Assembly (NCBI GenBank): GCA_025153775.1
Contig: JAOALC010000001.1
Span: 248,001 to 312,000, forward strand
DNA length: 64,000 bases
Source of the DNA: SAR92 clade bacterium H231
GTDB taxonomy: Bacteria; Pseudomonadota; Gammaproteobacteria; Pseudomonadales; Porticoccaceae
Direction: 5' to 3'
The notes beneath the pieces are model-generated. The model saw only the letters and a list, made by a program, of their open reading frames with translations. It ran no database searches and was not told the DNA's origin. Shown here in pieces: positions 18,030 to 25,979 of this stretch (positions are counted from its first letter, which is position 1; every line of letters starts with the position of its first letter). Made by a program: the position numbers and the translations under genes.

Positions 18030-18953
18030 TCAGTGACTGGCACTGTTAGTGCGCAGTGTCAGGTCGTGCTTTTTAATCTGGCTGGGGGTTTCGCGAATAA
18101 TGGTCTCAATCATAGCTTCAGCGGCGGGGGAGACTGTCCAGCCATTTCGGGTAATCAGGTAAACCTCACGGGCCTGGGTCGGTGTCAGGGGCCGAGATAC
18201 TAAATTATCCGCGAGCGCTGGAATGGCTAGCGAAGGCAGCACCGAAACGCCGAGATTAGCTCTGAGCATCGCCAGTAAAGTAGTTATATTGGGAAAATCA
18301 AATTTAGAGTCCCCAAAGCTTTCGCGGCTGCGCAGGGTTTTAGTAATGCCAGTGTCCAAAAATGTGGTGTCTTCCAGTTCATCAATTCTTACCGGCCCAG
18401 TCTCTTTGGCCAGATGATGGTCCGCATGACAGATTAGTTCGAGTTTATCGGCAAATAATGGCTTAAAGTCCAATGACTTATTGGGTTTCCACAGGCTGGC
18501 AATGCCAAAATCCACCTCGTTGCGCTCGACCCGCCTCTGTACGCCCTGAGAACTGTCATCATCCAGGTGGAGGTGAATGCCTGGATACTCAGACGAGAAA
18601 GCCTTGATGATATCTGGCAACAGGTTGCTGGCCACTGATGGCACTATAGCCATGCTCACATGGCCGCTGCGGCGCTCTGCCGTGGCGCGCAAGTCATAAA
18701 TTGCCGTATCAAAGTCACGGACCAACCGCTGCGCTATGGGGATAAAGTTTTCTCCCTCCGCAGTGGTGCTGACCTGTCTCGTGGTGCGATCTAGAAGTTT
18801 TAAACCAATAAATTCTTCCAGCTGCTTAACGGCCAAAGTGATAGCAGGCTGAGTGCGAGAGAGTTTTTCTGCAGCCCCATTGAAACTGCCTTCTTCAGCC
18901 ACGGTAATAAAAGTGCGGAGGTGTCTCAGGGTGACGTTTAAGTATTTGATAAT
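18030..18953 (-). CDS. LysR-family transcriptional regulator with a non-standard start codon
   Basis: About 307 residues. The N-terminal helix-turn-helix reads LRHLRTFITVAEEGSFNGAA...SRTQPAITLAVKQLEE; the co-inducer domain follows, from about residue 90. The only GTG start in the frame (18902) falls inside the first helix and would delete LRHLRTFIT, so it is unlikely. The frame continues upstream but has no ATG, GTG or TTG. A Shine-Dalgarno-like AAAGG precedes ATT (18953) and ATC (18950), giving IIKYLNVTLRHLRTF, so I place the start at ATT. The gene diverges from the aldehyde-dehydrogenase gene and converges with the Ldh-family gene, so it probably regulates that set. Confidence 0.8.
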   Translation of the reverse strand: MIKYLNVTLRHLRTFITVAEEGSFNGAAEKLSRTQPAITLAVKQLEEFIGLKLLDRTTRQVSTTAEGENFIPIAQRLVRDFDTAIYDLRATAERRSGHVSMAIVPSVASNLLPDIIKAFSSEYPGIHLHLDDDSSQGVQRRVERNEVDFGIASLWKPNKSLDFKPLFADKLELICHADHHLAKETGPVRIDELEDTTFLDTGITKTLRSRESFGDSKFDFPNITTLLAMLRANLGVSVLPSLAIPALADNLVSRPLTPTQAREVYLITRNGWTVSPAAEAMIETIIRETPSQIKKHDLTLRTNSASH

Positions 18954-19113
18954 ATTACCTTTATTATATTTATTAGTGATATTGCCAAGGAGAAGAATAA
19001 ATTAATTATGCTTATAAATCTATATAAAGTTTTGATTGGATTTATAGGTGTCTACGTATAACAATGGGTCGCAAATGGGTTGTTCAGCCCTAAAAATTAC
19101 AGGCGGAAACGGT

Positions 19114-20559
19114 ATGAATCAGGATTTACACAGCAATTATATCAATGGTGAATGGGTCGGCAGTTCAGAGATCATTAGCAATATAAACCCTTCAGATACC
19201 AGCGATATCGTTGGCCGTTATGCCAAGGCATCTAATGAAGACTGTCTGGCGGCTATCAGTGCCGCTAACGCAGCGTTTGAGGGCTGGTCGCAAAGTGCAC
19301 TGGAGCAACGCAAAACTGTTTTAGATTTTATTGGCGCCGAGCTTATTGCCCGCAGTGGTGAAATTGGTGAAATTCTGGCCCGCGAAGAAGGCAAAACCCG
19401 TGCAGAAGGTGTGGGTGAAGTTTATAGATCTGGGCAATTCTTTCAATATTATGGTGCCGAAGTGCTGCGCCTAATGGGTGAGAACACCCAGTCCGTTCGT
19501 CCTGGCGTAGATGTAGAAGTCCACCGTGAGGCATTGGGTGTGATTGGTATTGTCACCCCCTGGAATTTCCCCATGGCAGTGGCGGCCTGGAAAGTGGCAC
19601 CGGCCATAGCCTATGGCAATGCAGTGGTGCTTAAACCAGCCGAGTTAGTGCCTGGCAGTGCCTGGATACTGGCTGATATTATTAGCCGCAGCGGCCTGCC
19701 CGCCGGTGTGTTTAATTTGGTGATGGGCTCGGGCAGAGAGGTAGGCGAAACCCTCTGTACCTCTCCAGATATTCAAGCAGTTACTTTTACGGGTTCCGTT
19801 GGCGTAGGCCGCCATATTGCGCGCAATGCCATTGATAATATGGCTCGCGTGCAGCTGGAGATGGGCAGCAAAAATGCGCTAGTGGTTTTGGATGATGCGG
19901 ACCTTGATACAGCGGTGCAATGTGCTGTGGCTGGTGCCTATTTTGGTACAGGTCAGAAATGTACCGCCTCGTCGAGAATTATTGTGCAGTCGGGTATTCA
20001 CGATAGGTTTGTTGAGAAGATGACCGAGGCTGTCAGCAACCTAGTGGTCGGTCATGCATTGGCAGAGGGCGCGCAAATTGGGCCAGTGGTCGACGGTCGT
20101 CAGTTGCAGCAGAATCTAGACTATATGCAGATTGCTAAAGACGAAGGCGCAGAGCTGGTTTTGGGAGGCGAAGCCATGACCATGGACACTGAGGGCTTTT
20201 ATATGTCGCCTGCGCTGTTTGTTAATACGAACAACCAGATGCGCATCAACCGCGAAGAAGTGTTTGGCCCTATCGCCTGTGTGATCAAGGTAGACAGCTA
20301 TGAAGAAGCGCTGGAGGTCTCCAACGACTCAGACTTTGGTCTGACTTCAGGCATCATAACCAACAGTCTGGCCAATGCTGGCCACTTTAAGCGTCATTCT
20401 AAATCTGGTTGTGTCATGGTGAATCTGCCGACTGCAGGCACTGACTACCATGTGCCCTTTGGCGGCCGTAAAAACTCAAGCTATGGCCCCCGCGAGCAGG
20501 GTCAGTATGCGCGGGAGTTCTACACGATTATTAAAACAAACTACAGCAAGCCCTACTAA
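19114..20559 (+). CDS. NAD(P)-dependent aldehyde dehydrogenase (semialdehyde dehydrogenase type)
   Basis: A 481-residue ALDH. TPWNFPMAVAAWKVAPA and FTGSVGVGRHIA form the cofactor region, LEMGSKNALVV holds the general-base Glu, and FGTGQKCTASSRI holds the catalytic Cys. KREEVFGP-type and PFGGRKNSSYGPREQG motifs complete the family set. Closest by pattern are 2,5-dioxovalerate (alpha-ketoglutarate semialdehyde) dehydrogenases, known from hydroxyproline and sugar-acid breakdown. I chose the ATG at 19114, preceded by AGGCGGAAACG; a start at 19048 would add 22 unmatched residues. It forms an operon with the M19 protein 20 bp downstream. Confidence 0.88.
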   Translation: MNQDLHSNYINGEWVGSSEIISNINPSDTSDIVGRYAKASNEDCLAAISAANAAFEGWSQSALEQRKTVLDFIGAELIARSGEIGEILAREEGKTRAEGVGEVYRSGQFFQYYGAEVLRLMGENTQSVRPGVDVEVHREALGVIGIVTPWNFPMAVAAWKVAPAIAYGNAVVLKPAELVPGSAWILADIISRSGLPAGVFNLVMGSGREVGETLCTSPDIQAVTFTGSVGVGRHIARNAIDNMARVQLEMGSKNALVVLDDADLDTAVQCAVAGAYFGTGQKCTASSRIIVQSGIHDRFVEKMTEAVSNLVVGHALAEGAQIGPVVDGRQLQQNLDYMQIAKDEGAELVLGGEAMTMDTEGFYMSPALFVNTNNQMRINREEVFGPIACVIKVDSYEEALEVSNDSDFGLTSGIITNSLANAGHFKRHSKSGCVMVNLPTAGTDYHVPFGGRKNSSYGPREQGQYAREFYTIIKTNYSKPY

Positions 20560-20579
20560 TTGCTACTCAGGATTCATTG

Positions 20580-21590
20580 ATGACTAGAGAGATGAACAGA
20601 GAAATGCTTCTTATCGACGGGCTGCAATATGTCAATTGGAACCGCGACCTGTTTGAAAAGGCTCAGCGCAGTGGTTTAAGTACTATTCATGTGACCATTG
20701 CCTACTGGGAGAATATTCGCGAGACATTGGAGAATATAGGCAACTGGAACCGGCACTTTATTAATCATGCCGACCTGATTATGCCCATTCACCAGGCGTC
20801 GGATATTCTTGAAGCCAAGCTCCTGGGCAAAGTGGGTATTATCTTTGGCTTCCAGAATTGCTCACCCATCGAAGACGATGTGAAAATGGTGCAGATTTTG
20901 AAGCAGCTTGGGGTGCATATTATGCAGCTCAGCTATAACAATCAGAGTCTGCTGGCCACTGGATGCTACGAGGAACAGGACGGTGGCATTACCAGATTTG
21001 GCCGCGAAGTGATCAAAGAAATGAACCGTGTAGGCATGATTATTGATATGTCCCACAGTGCGGAGAAGTCGACCCTGGAAGCCATTGAAATCTCTGAGCG
21101 GCCCATCGCCATCACCCATGCCAATCCAACGTTTTTCCACGCCGCGCTGCGCAATAAATCCGATATAGTGCTCCGGGCTATAGGTGAATCAGAGGGCATG
21201 CTGGGCTTTAGCATGTATCCATTCCATCTTAAGAATGGCTCTGACTGCACCTTGCAAGAATTCTGTCAGATGATTGGCCAAACCGCGGAGATGATTGGTA
21301 TTGATCGCATAGGTATTGGCTCTGATCTCTGTGAGAACTGGGACTACTCAATACTGGAATGGATGCGCAGCGGTCGCTGGACCACTGGTATTGATCATGG
21401 CGAGGGCTCTGCGGCCAGCCCGAGCTGGCCCCGCCAGCCCAACTGGTTTGCTGGGTCCAAAGATATGTTAACCGTGGCTCAGGGTTTGCAAGACGTGGGT
21501 TTTAATAACACTGATATCGAAAAAATCATGGGTCAAAACTGGCTGTCATTCTTCGAGAAATCTTTTCCGGGTTCACCGGTCAAACCCTAG
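20580..21590 (+). CDS. M19 (membrane dipeptidase)-family protein lacking part of the metal site
   Basis: About 336 residues in the amidohydrolase fold of renal dipeptidase (peptidase M19). Recognised parts are MQLSYNNQSLLATGCYE, MIIDMSHSAEKSTLEA and PIAITHANPTFFHAALRNKSD, the last two each with a metal-ligand His, and IGIGSDLCENWD. The N-terminal HxD ligand pair of classical M19 enzymes is replaced by LQY in IDGLQYVNWN, and the bridging Glu segment reads FGFQN. It may therefore use one metal or another chemistry. ATG at 20580 has AGGA 7 bp upstream; a TTG just before it is also open. It is co-transcribed with the aldehyde dehydrogenase and followed by a terminator. Confidence 0.82.
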   Translation: MTREMNREMLLIDGLQYVNWNRDLFEKAQRSGLSTIHVTIAYWENIRETLENIGNWNRHFINHADLIMPIHQASDILEAKLLGKVGIIFGFQNCSPIEDDVKMVQILKQLGVHIMQLSYNNQSLLATGCYEEQDGGITRFGREVIKEMNRVGMIIDMSHSAEKSTLEAIEISERPIAITHANPTFFHAALRNKSDIVLRAIGESEGMLGFSMYPFHLKNGSDCTLQEFCQMIGQTAEMIGIDRIGIGSDLCENWDYSILEWMRSGRWTTGIDHGEGSAASPSWPRQPNWFAGSKDMLTVAQGLQDVGFNNTDIEKIMGQNWLSFFEKSFPGSPVKP

Positions 21591-21598
21591 TGGCTTAG

Positions 21599-21630
21599 AA
21601 AAAACCGTCTTATTTTGAGGCGGTTTAGTT
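21599..21630. terminator. Terminator after the M19 gene
   Basis: The inverted repeat AAACCG... around TCTTATTTTGAG... with CGGTTT gives a stem flanked by A-run and T-run, so it can act in both directions. It lies about 10 bp past the M19 stop. Confidence 0.7.
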
Positions 21631-21766
21631 GGCAAAAGCACTATGTCGCAACCGGGCTTTCTGTGTCGCTTTTAATTAAGTCGCTGCCCATAACTGCGCC
21701 TACAATAGCCGAAAAATAGGTCCTGTTCGGACCTCAAAAACAACCTTAGCCTATGGGGTAAAGCCT

Positions 21767-23533
21767 GTGCGGTCGCATCATAATTTAGCTGGAAAGCATA
21801 GTCTCAGCAATAGCGCTGCGCTGTCCCTGCGTCCTGCCAGTCAGGTTATGCAGCTGGACCGCTTGGGTAGTTTTCACCAGTCTCGCCTAAGCTTTATGCG
21901 TACCCTAGTGCGACGCATGGTGAAGGAGAAGTGGCAGATCAACAGCACTGTGTTTGATCTGGATTCAGAGGGTTACGGCACCGCAGTCTATGAGGTAAAA
22001 GCCAAGTTCGGTACCTATAGCTATGTGTTGTTTTCCCATTATCTAGACCCAGAAAATCGCAATGATCGTGTGATTGCCAACCAGTGGGATCTGACCATGG
22101 CCCTTTGCGAGGGCACCGTGGATGCCGAGCAGCTAGAGTTTCTGCGCACCAATGTGCCCAAGCAGGAAGCCGGACGTGTTGATTCCCGAGTATTTGTGCT
22201 GTCCAGAGGAAATCGCAGTGGCCGCACCTTTGAGTATGTAGTAGATGAGCTAGCCAATGGTCGCCAGCCCGATGTGGATGTAATTGCCGAAGTCGGCTAT
22301 CTGTATCGCACCACCGCCGCCTATGGCAGTGGCAAATTGGGTATGGCCGACTGGGAAAAGGTCCGCACCAAACACCGTGATTTTGCCCGACCCTTTGCCG
22401 CAGAAATGTTTACCTGCTTTATGCTGCGTCACTTTAGTTTGCAGCACGCCGATTATATTGCCGCGCAGCGTGCACCAGAAACTGCAGTAAAGCTGGATGA
22501 TGATATCAGGCGTTATTTTGGTATTGGCAACTCCACCGGGTTGGGTATGGCCCCATTTTTGATCAATCATCCGCTGCTGATTAATCAGTGGATTGAGCAG
22601 CGTGAAACAGCATTGGCAAGAGCAAAGATGGCCGGCACTGATGGCATAGACTCTCAAATGCTAGAGCGATTCAAAATAGCTACCGATCGAGTGATTCAGC
22701 ATCTGGGTGAAATTGTTACTGGTGATGAGAAGCAAAATATTTCTAACGGCATGGTTCGCCAGGAGCTTCAAGAGCTGAGTCAGTGGCTGCTTGAGGAAGG
22801 GGACAATATTGTTTCCAGCTGCTACAACTGGTCGGAGCTGGCGCAGTATGCTGAGCAGCGTTGGCGTGTTGAAACTCAGGAAGTAATTAACACTTTGCTG
22901 ATAGAGCTCTACCCAGAGTTGGTGGACGAGTTGGAAGAACTAATGGCCGTCGACGAAGACCAGCATCTGGTTCCCCAGATGTCTCTGCAGGAACTAAAGC
23001 TGGTTATAGAAGATAAATATGACTGGGCACTGGCAATTGATTTTGCCCAGCCCAATGCTCAGGGTTCCTTTTGGTATCGCTCGGAAGAGAAGATGGAGCC
23101 GCGCCTTGGTCAGGCTAATGTAGATATGGGCATGGAGAAACAGATGCCGCTGGCCATTGGTCGCATGGTGCGAGAATGCTACGACGAAGTCTGCGCTTAT
23201 ATAGCAGAGTTTCCCCAGCAGGATGTTGCTCATTTTATTCTTCAGCAGCCTAATTTAAGCGGTGCGATCAGTCGGATTCAAACCATGGCTCAAAGCCATT
23301 ACGGGGATATTCGCGAGAATCTGGTGCACAGCGATGTGTTGCCCATTCATCTATTGCGCTGCAAATTATCCTTTTTTGGGGTCAGCAAATTTGATCCCCG
23401 CTCGCGGCTCTGGGTGCGTAACACTATGTTTCAGGGGGCGCCACTGATCAGTGATTTCGATAAGCCCTTTATGGATGACTGGCAGTTTCCTATTAAACCC
23501 GTGCTCAGTAAAAGCATAGATCCCAGCCGTTAG
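21767..23533 (+). CDS. Conserved protein of unknown function (588 aa)
   Basis: I recognise the N-terminal pattern LDRLGSFHQSRLSFMRTLVRR from uncharacterised proteins of marine and soil proteobacteria, but no function is known to me. The protein is soluble, mixed alpha/beta, with a conserved-looking core (VVDELANGRQPDVDVIAEVGYLY, FTCFMLRHFSLQHADYIA, FGIGNSTGLGMAPFLINHP). It ends in an acidic, Trp-rich region (YDWALAIDFAQPNAQGSFWYR). The start is uncertain: GTG at 21767 or ATG at 21848, the latter beginning directly at MQLDRLGSFHQ. It is followed after 3 bp by a DUF3726 gene, so the two are certainly co-transcribed. No known nucleotide-binding loop, transmembrane segment or signal peptide is visible. 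Confidence 0.8.
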   Translation: MRSHHNLAGKHSLSNSAALSLRPASQVMQLDRLGSFHQSRLSFMRTLVRRMVKEKWQINSTVFDLDSEGYGTAVYEVKAKFGTYSYVLFSHYLDPENRNDRVIANQWDLTMALCEGTVDAEQLEFLRTNVPKQEAGRVDSRVFVLSRGNRSGRTFEYVVDELANGRQPDVDVIAEVGYLYRTTAAYGSGKLGMADWEKVRTKHRDFARPFAAEMFTCFMLRHFSLQHADYIAAQRAPETAVKLDDDIRRYFGIGNSTGLGMAPFLINHPLLINQWIEQRETALARAKMAGTDGIDSQMLERFKIATDRVIQHLGEIVTGDEKQNISNGMVRQELQELSQWLLEEGDNIVSSCYNWSELAQYAEQRWRVETQEVINTLLIELYPELVDELEELMAVDEDQHLVPQMSLQELKLVIEDKYDWALAIDFAQPNAQGSFWYRSEEKMEPRLGQANVDMGMEKQMPLAIGRMVRECYDEVCAYIAEFPQQDVAHFILQQPNLSGAISRIQTMAQSHYGDIRENLVHSDVLPIHLLRCKLSFFGVSKFDPRSRLWVRNTMFQGAPLISDFDKPFMDDWQFPIKPVLSKSIDPSR

Positions 23534-23536
23534 ATT

Positions 23537-24268
23537 ATGAAAGTTTCTCGCAATGAATTGACGGCTTCTCTCAAGAAGGCGTTTGAAGGCTTGGGGTTCT
23601 CTGTGGGCGACTATCAGGATGCGACGGCTATGGTTATCTGGTCGCAGATGCACGGTTTTAACGGCCTTGAGCAGCTTAATCTCGCGCTGCCATTTCTGAA
23701 CAATTGTCTCTGCCTTCATGCCCAGTTGGTCAGCAATGGGGATCAGCAGGCACTGCTTGATGGGCAGAGCTCTTCGGTTTTACTCTGTGGCAGTCAAACG
23801 GTCAGATTGGCCTGTGCACTGGCCCGCCAGTATGGTCATGGCTTTGTACAGCTGGATAATTGCCACAATCGCCTGTTGATTATCCAGCGGCTTGTCAGTG
23901 CGGCCCAGTCTGGCACAGCCCTTGCAGCCTATTGGGAGCAGGGCAGCAGTGGTTTTAAAGTGACCATTGAAGCTCATGCAAAGCACCCAGAGTACAGCCA
24001 ATATACTCTGCCCACTCAGTCAGATAATCAAAGTCTAATGATTTTTGCTGGCGAAGATATGGTCTCGGTGGAACAGCAGTTTGTCAGCCAGATTAGCCTG
24101 GATTCACCAGTTAGTCGCGTTCAATCTGAGTCTATGGTCGATAGTTATGAGCACTGTCTGGAGCAGGGCATTGAGATTGATGAAACCCTTTGGCATAAGC
24201 TCGATAATCTGGTCGCCAGAGTGCTAGTCGAATCCACTGAGAGCTCCAGGGCGGGCGCGGGGGACTAA
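23537..24268 (+). CDS. DUF3726 family protein
   Basis: A 243-residue protein starting MKVSRNELTASLKKAFEGLG. The first half (ATAMVIWSQMHGFNGLEQL) resembles DUF3726, whose N-terminal helical pattern also recalls the Ldh-family oxidoreductases. It has no membrane segment or export signal. It begins 3 bp after the 588-aa gene and overlaps the convergent LysR stop by 4 bp. It is probably a functional partner of the 588-aa protein; the reaction or role is unknown. Confidence 0.65.
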   Translation: MKVSRNELTASLKKAFEGLGFSVGDYQDATAMVIWSQMHGFNGLEQLNLALPFLNNCLCLHAQLVSNGDQQALLDGQSSSVLLCGSQTVRLACALARQYGHGFVQLDNCHNRLLIIQRLVSAAQSGTALAAYWEQGSSGFKVTIEAHAKHPEYSQYTLPTQSDNQSLMIFAGEDMVSVEQQFVSQISLDSPVSRVQSESMVDSYEHCLEQGIEIDETLWHKLDNLVARVLVESTESSRAGAGD

Positions 24269-25167
24269 ACCTGCCCAGGGCTAGCTTGCTGAGCCTGATC
24301 AATAATCCACTGACGAAATGCATCCACATGGGCGCGAATAGGCTTATCCTTGGGGGTGGTCAGGTAAAAGGATTCCACCGTGCTGACAGTCTGTTCAAAT
24401 GGCGCGATCAAGCGGCCGTTCTCCAGCATGTTAGCCGCGAGAGATGTGCGGCTTAGCGCCACACCATGACCCTGTGCAGCCATTTCCATTCCCGTCATCA
24501 GCGAATCAAAGTGAATGCCCTGAGAAGGGTCGATATTGCAATAGCCCAATTGATTTAGCCAAAAGCCCCAGCCCTCTTCGTATCCAATAACATGGAGCAG
24601 GGTATAGTTGGGCAGTTCGCTGGGGTCAGCCGGAGGTAGCTGCCCGTCTAGTAAGGTTGGGCTGCAGACCGGGATAAGCCTATCCCAGGTGAGTCGGTCG
24701 CTAAAACAGTTAGTCCATTGGCCCTTGCCATAACATATCTCAACATCAGCCTCTTTATCGGTGCCGGCCACCCAGATATTACTGGTAAAGCGCAGATCAA
24801 TATCTGGATACTGGTTTCGGAAATCCGCCAGTCGCGGTGCCAGCCAGGTATTAAAGAACACCAAATTAACCCGCACGGTCAGAGTGTGGCTGCGCTCCTT
24901 ACCAAATACCTCATCGGTAACCAGCGCCAGCTTTTCAATTGACTCACGCACGCCGGGAATATAGGCTCGCCCGGCATCGGTCAGCTCCAGTCCGCGGGGC
25001 AGGCGTTTAAATAGGGCGCAACCCAACTTGGTTTCCAGCCCTTTGATCTGCTGGCTGACCGCTGCTTGAGTCATATGTAATTCAGAGGCCGCTAGAGTGA
25101 AATTCAGATGGCGTGCGGAGGCTTCAAAGGAGCGAAGCCAGTTTAATGGCGGCAGTCTTTTCTTCAT
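24265..25167 (-). CDS. LysR-family regulator, GcvA-like
   Basis: A 300-residue LysR protein opening LPPLNWLRSFEASARHLNFTLAASELHMTQAAVSQQIKGLE, the GcvA/AmpR-type helix-turn-helix. A substrate-binding domain follows, with the typical VRVNLVFFNTWLAPRLADF strand. Such regulators often control amino-acid or one-carbon genes. It lies 38 bp downstream of the iclR gene on the same strand, so it may be the last gene of the dddTBC-iclR operon. Alternatively it may control the convergent 588-aa/DUF3726 pair, whose last stop it overlaps. Confidence 0.9.
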   Translation of the reverse strand: MKKRLPPLNWLRSFEASARHLNFTLAASELHMTQAAVSQQIKGLETKLGCALFKRLPRGLELTDAGRAYIPGVRESIEKLALVTDEVFGKERSHTLTVRVNLVFFNTWLAPRLADFRNQYPDIDLRFTSNIWVAGTDKEADVEICYGKGQWTNCFSDRLTWDRLIPVCSPTLLDGQLPPADPSELPNYTLLHVIGYEEGWGFWLNQLGYCNIDPSQGIHFDSLMTGMEMAAQGHGVALSRTSLAANMLENGRLIAPFEQTVSTVESFYLTTPKDKPIRAHVDAFRQWIIDQAQQASPGQV

Positions 25168-25205
25168 TATTATCCCTCTACCTTGCTCAAAAAGCCGAGC
25201 AATTA

Positions 25206-25970
25206 TTATTCTGGATCATCGATCAGATGACCCAGGTTCTGGGCTGCACTTTGCAGTGCGTCTGTATACTCAAGCAGCTCATCAAAGCTTTTGCGAATGA
25301 CCGGTGCATGAGTAAATAGGCAGGCGCAGAGTTTGCCATTGCTATCATTCACCGGCACAGCGACGGCCACCATACCATCGACAAACTCTTCGTTGTCTGT
25401 GCCTAGGCGACTTGTTTTTATATGTTGTAACTCGGTTTCCAGAGCATCGACATCAACGATAGTATTGCGGGTATATCTGGTCAGTGACAGTTCGTTGATA
25501 AGACGCTGACGCCGGTGCTTGGGCAGAGAACTGAGATAGAGTTTGCCGCTGGCGGTGCACCAACTGGGTGTATGACTGCCCACCTGCAGGTGGATTTGCA
25601 AGGGCCAGTCCGTTTGCACGCGATCGTAATAAATCATCTCAGCGCCATTGGGTACGGCAATACCACAGGTCTCACCAATCTCTTCCGTAAGCCTTTGCAA
25701 AATAGCCCGGCGCAATGAGCTAAAGCGCTCACTGTGCAGTACAGCCCAGGCGATACTGTGCATCTTAGGGCTGGGAACAATGAGCCCGCGCATATTGGTC
25801 TGTACAAAACCATCGCTCTCCAGTTGGTTGAGCAGGCGGTGAATACTGGGCTTGGGAATAGCCAACTGAAGGGCTAGGTCCGCCGGCGACAGAGGTCGCT
25901 CGGCTTTGGACACCGCTTCGATAATTTGCATTACCCGGCTGACCGCCGAGCCTTTTTCCCTAGTCGTCAT
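25206..25970 (-). CDS. IclR-family transcriptional regulator
   Basis: A 254-residue IclR protein. The N-terminal winged helix is SAVSRVMQIIEAVSKAERPL...IPKPSIHRLLNQLESDGFV, and the C-terminal effector domain contains ETCGIAVPNGAEMIYYDRV, CTASGKLYLSSLP and DGMVAVAVPVNDSNGK. Its start is 9 bp after the dddC stop, so it belongs to the dddT-dddB-dddC operon. It is an obvious candidate to sense DMSP or a breakdown product such as 3-hydroxypropionate or acrylate. The DddD clusters I know from the literature instead carry a LysR-type dddR. The effector is inferred, not shown. Confidence 0.9.
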   Translation of the reverse strand: MTTREKGSAVSRVMQIIEAVSKAERPLSPADLALQLAIPKPSIHRLLNQLESDGFVQTNMRGLIVPSPKMHSIAWAVLHSERFSSLRRAILQRLTEEIGETCGIAVPNGAEMIYYDRVQTDWPLQIHLQVGSHTPSWCTASGKLYLSSLPKHRRQRLINELSLTRYTRNTIVDVDALETELQHIKTSRLGTDNEEFVDGMVAVAVPVNDSNGKLCACLFTHAPVIRKSFDELLEYTDALQSAAQNLGHLIDDPE

Positions 25971-25979
25971 GGTTTTAAT

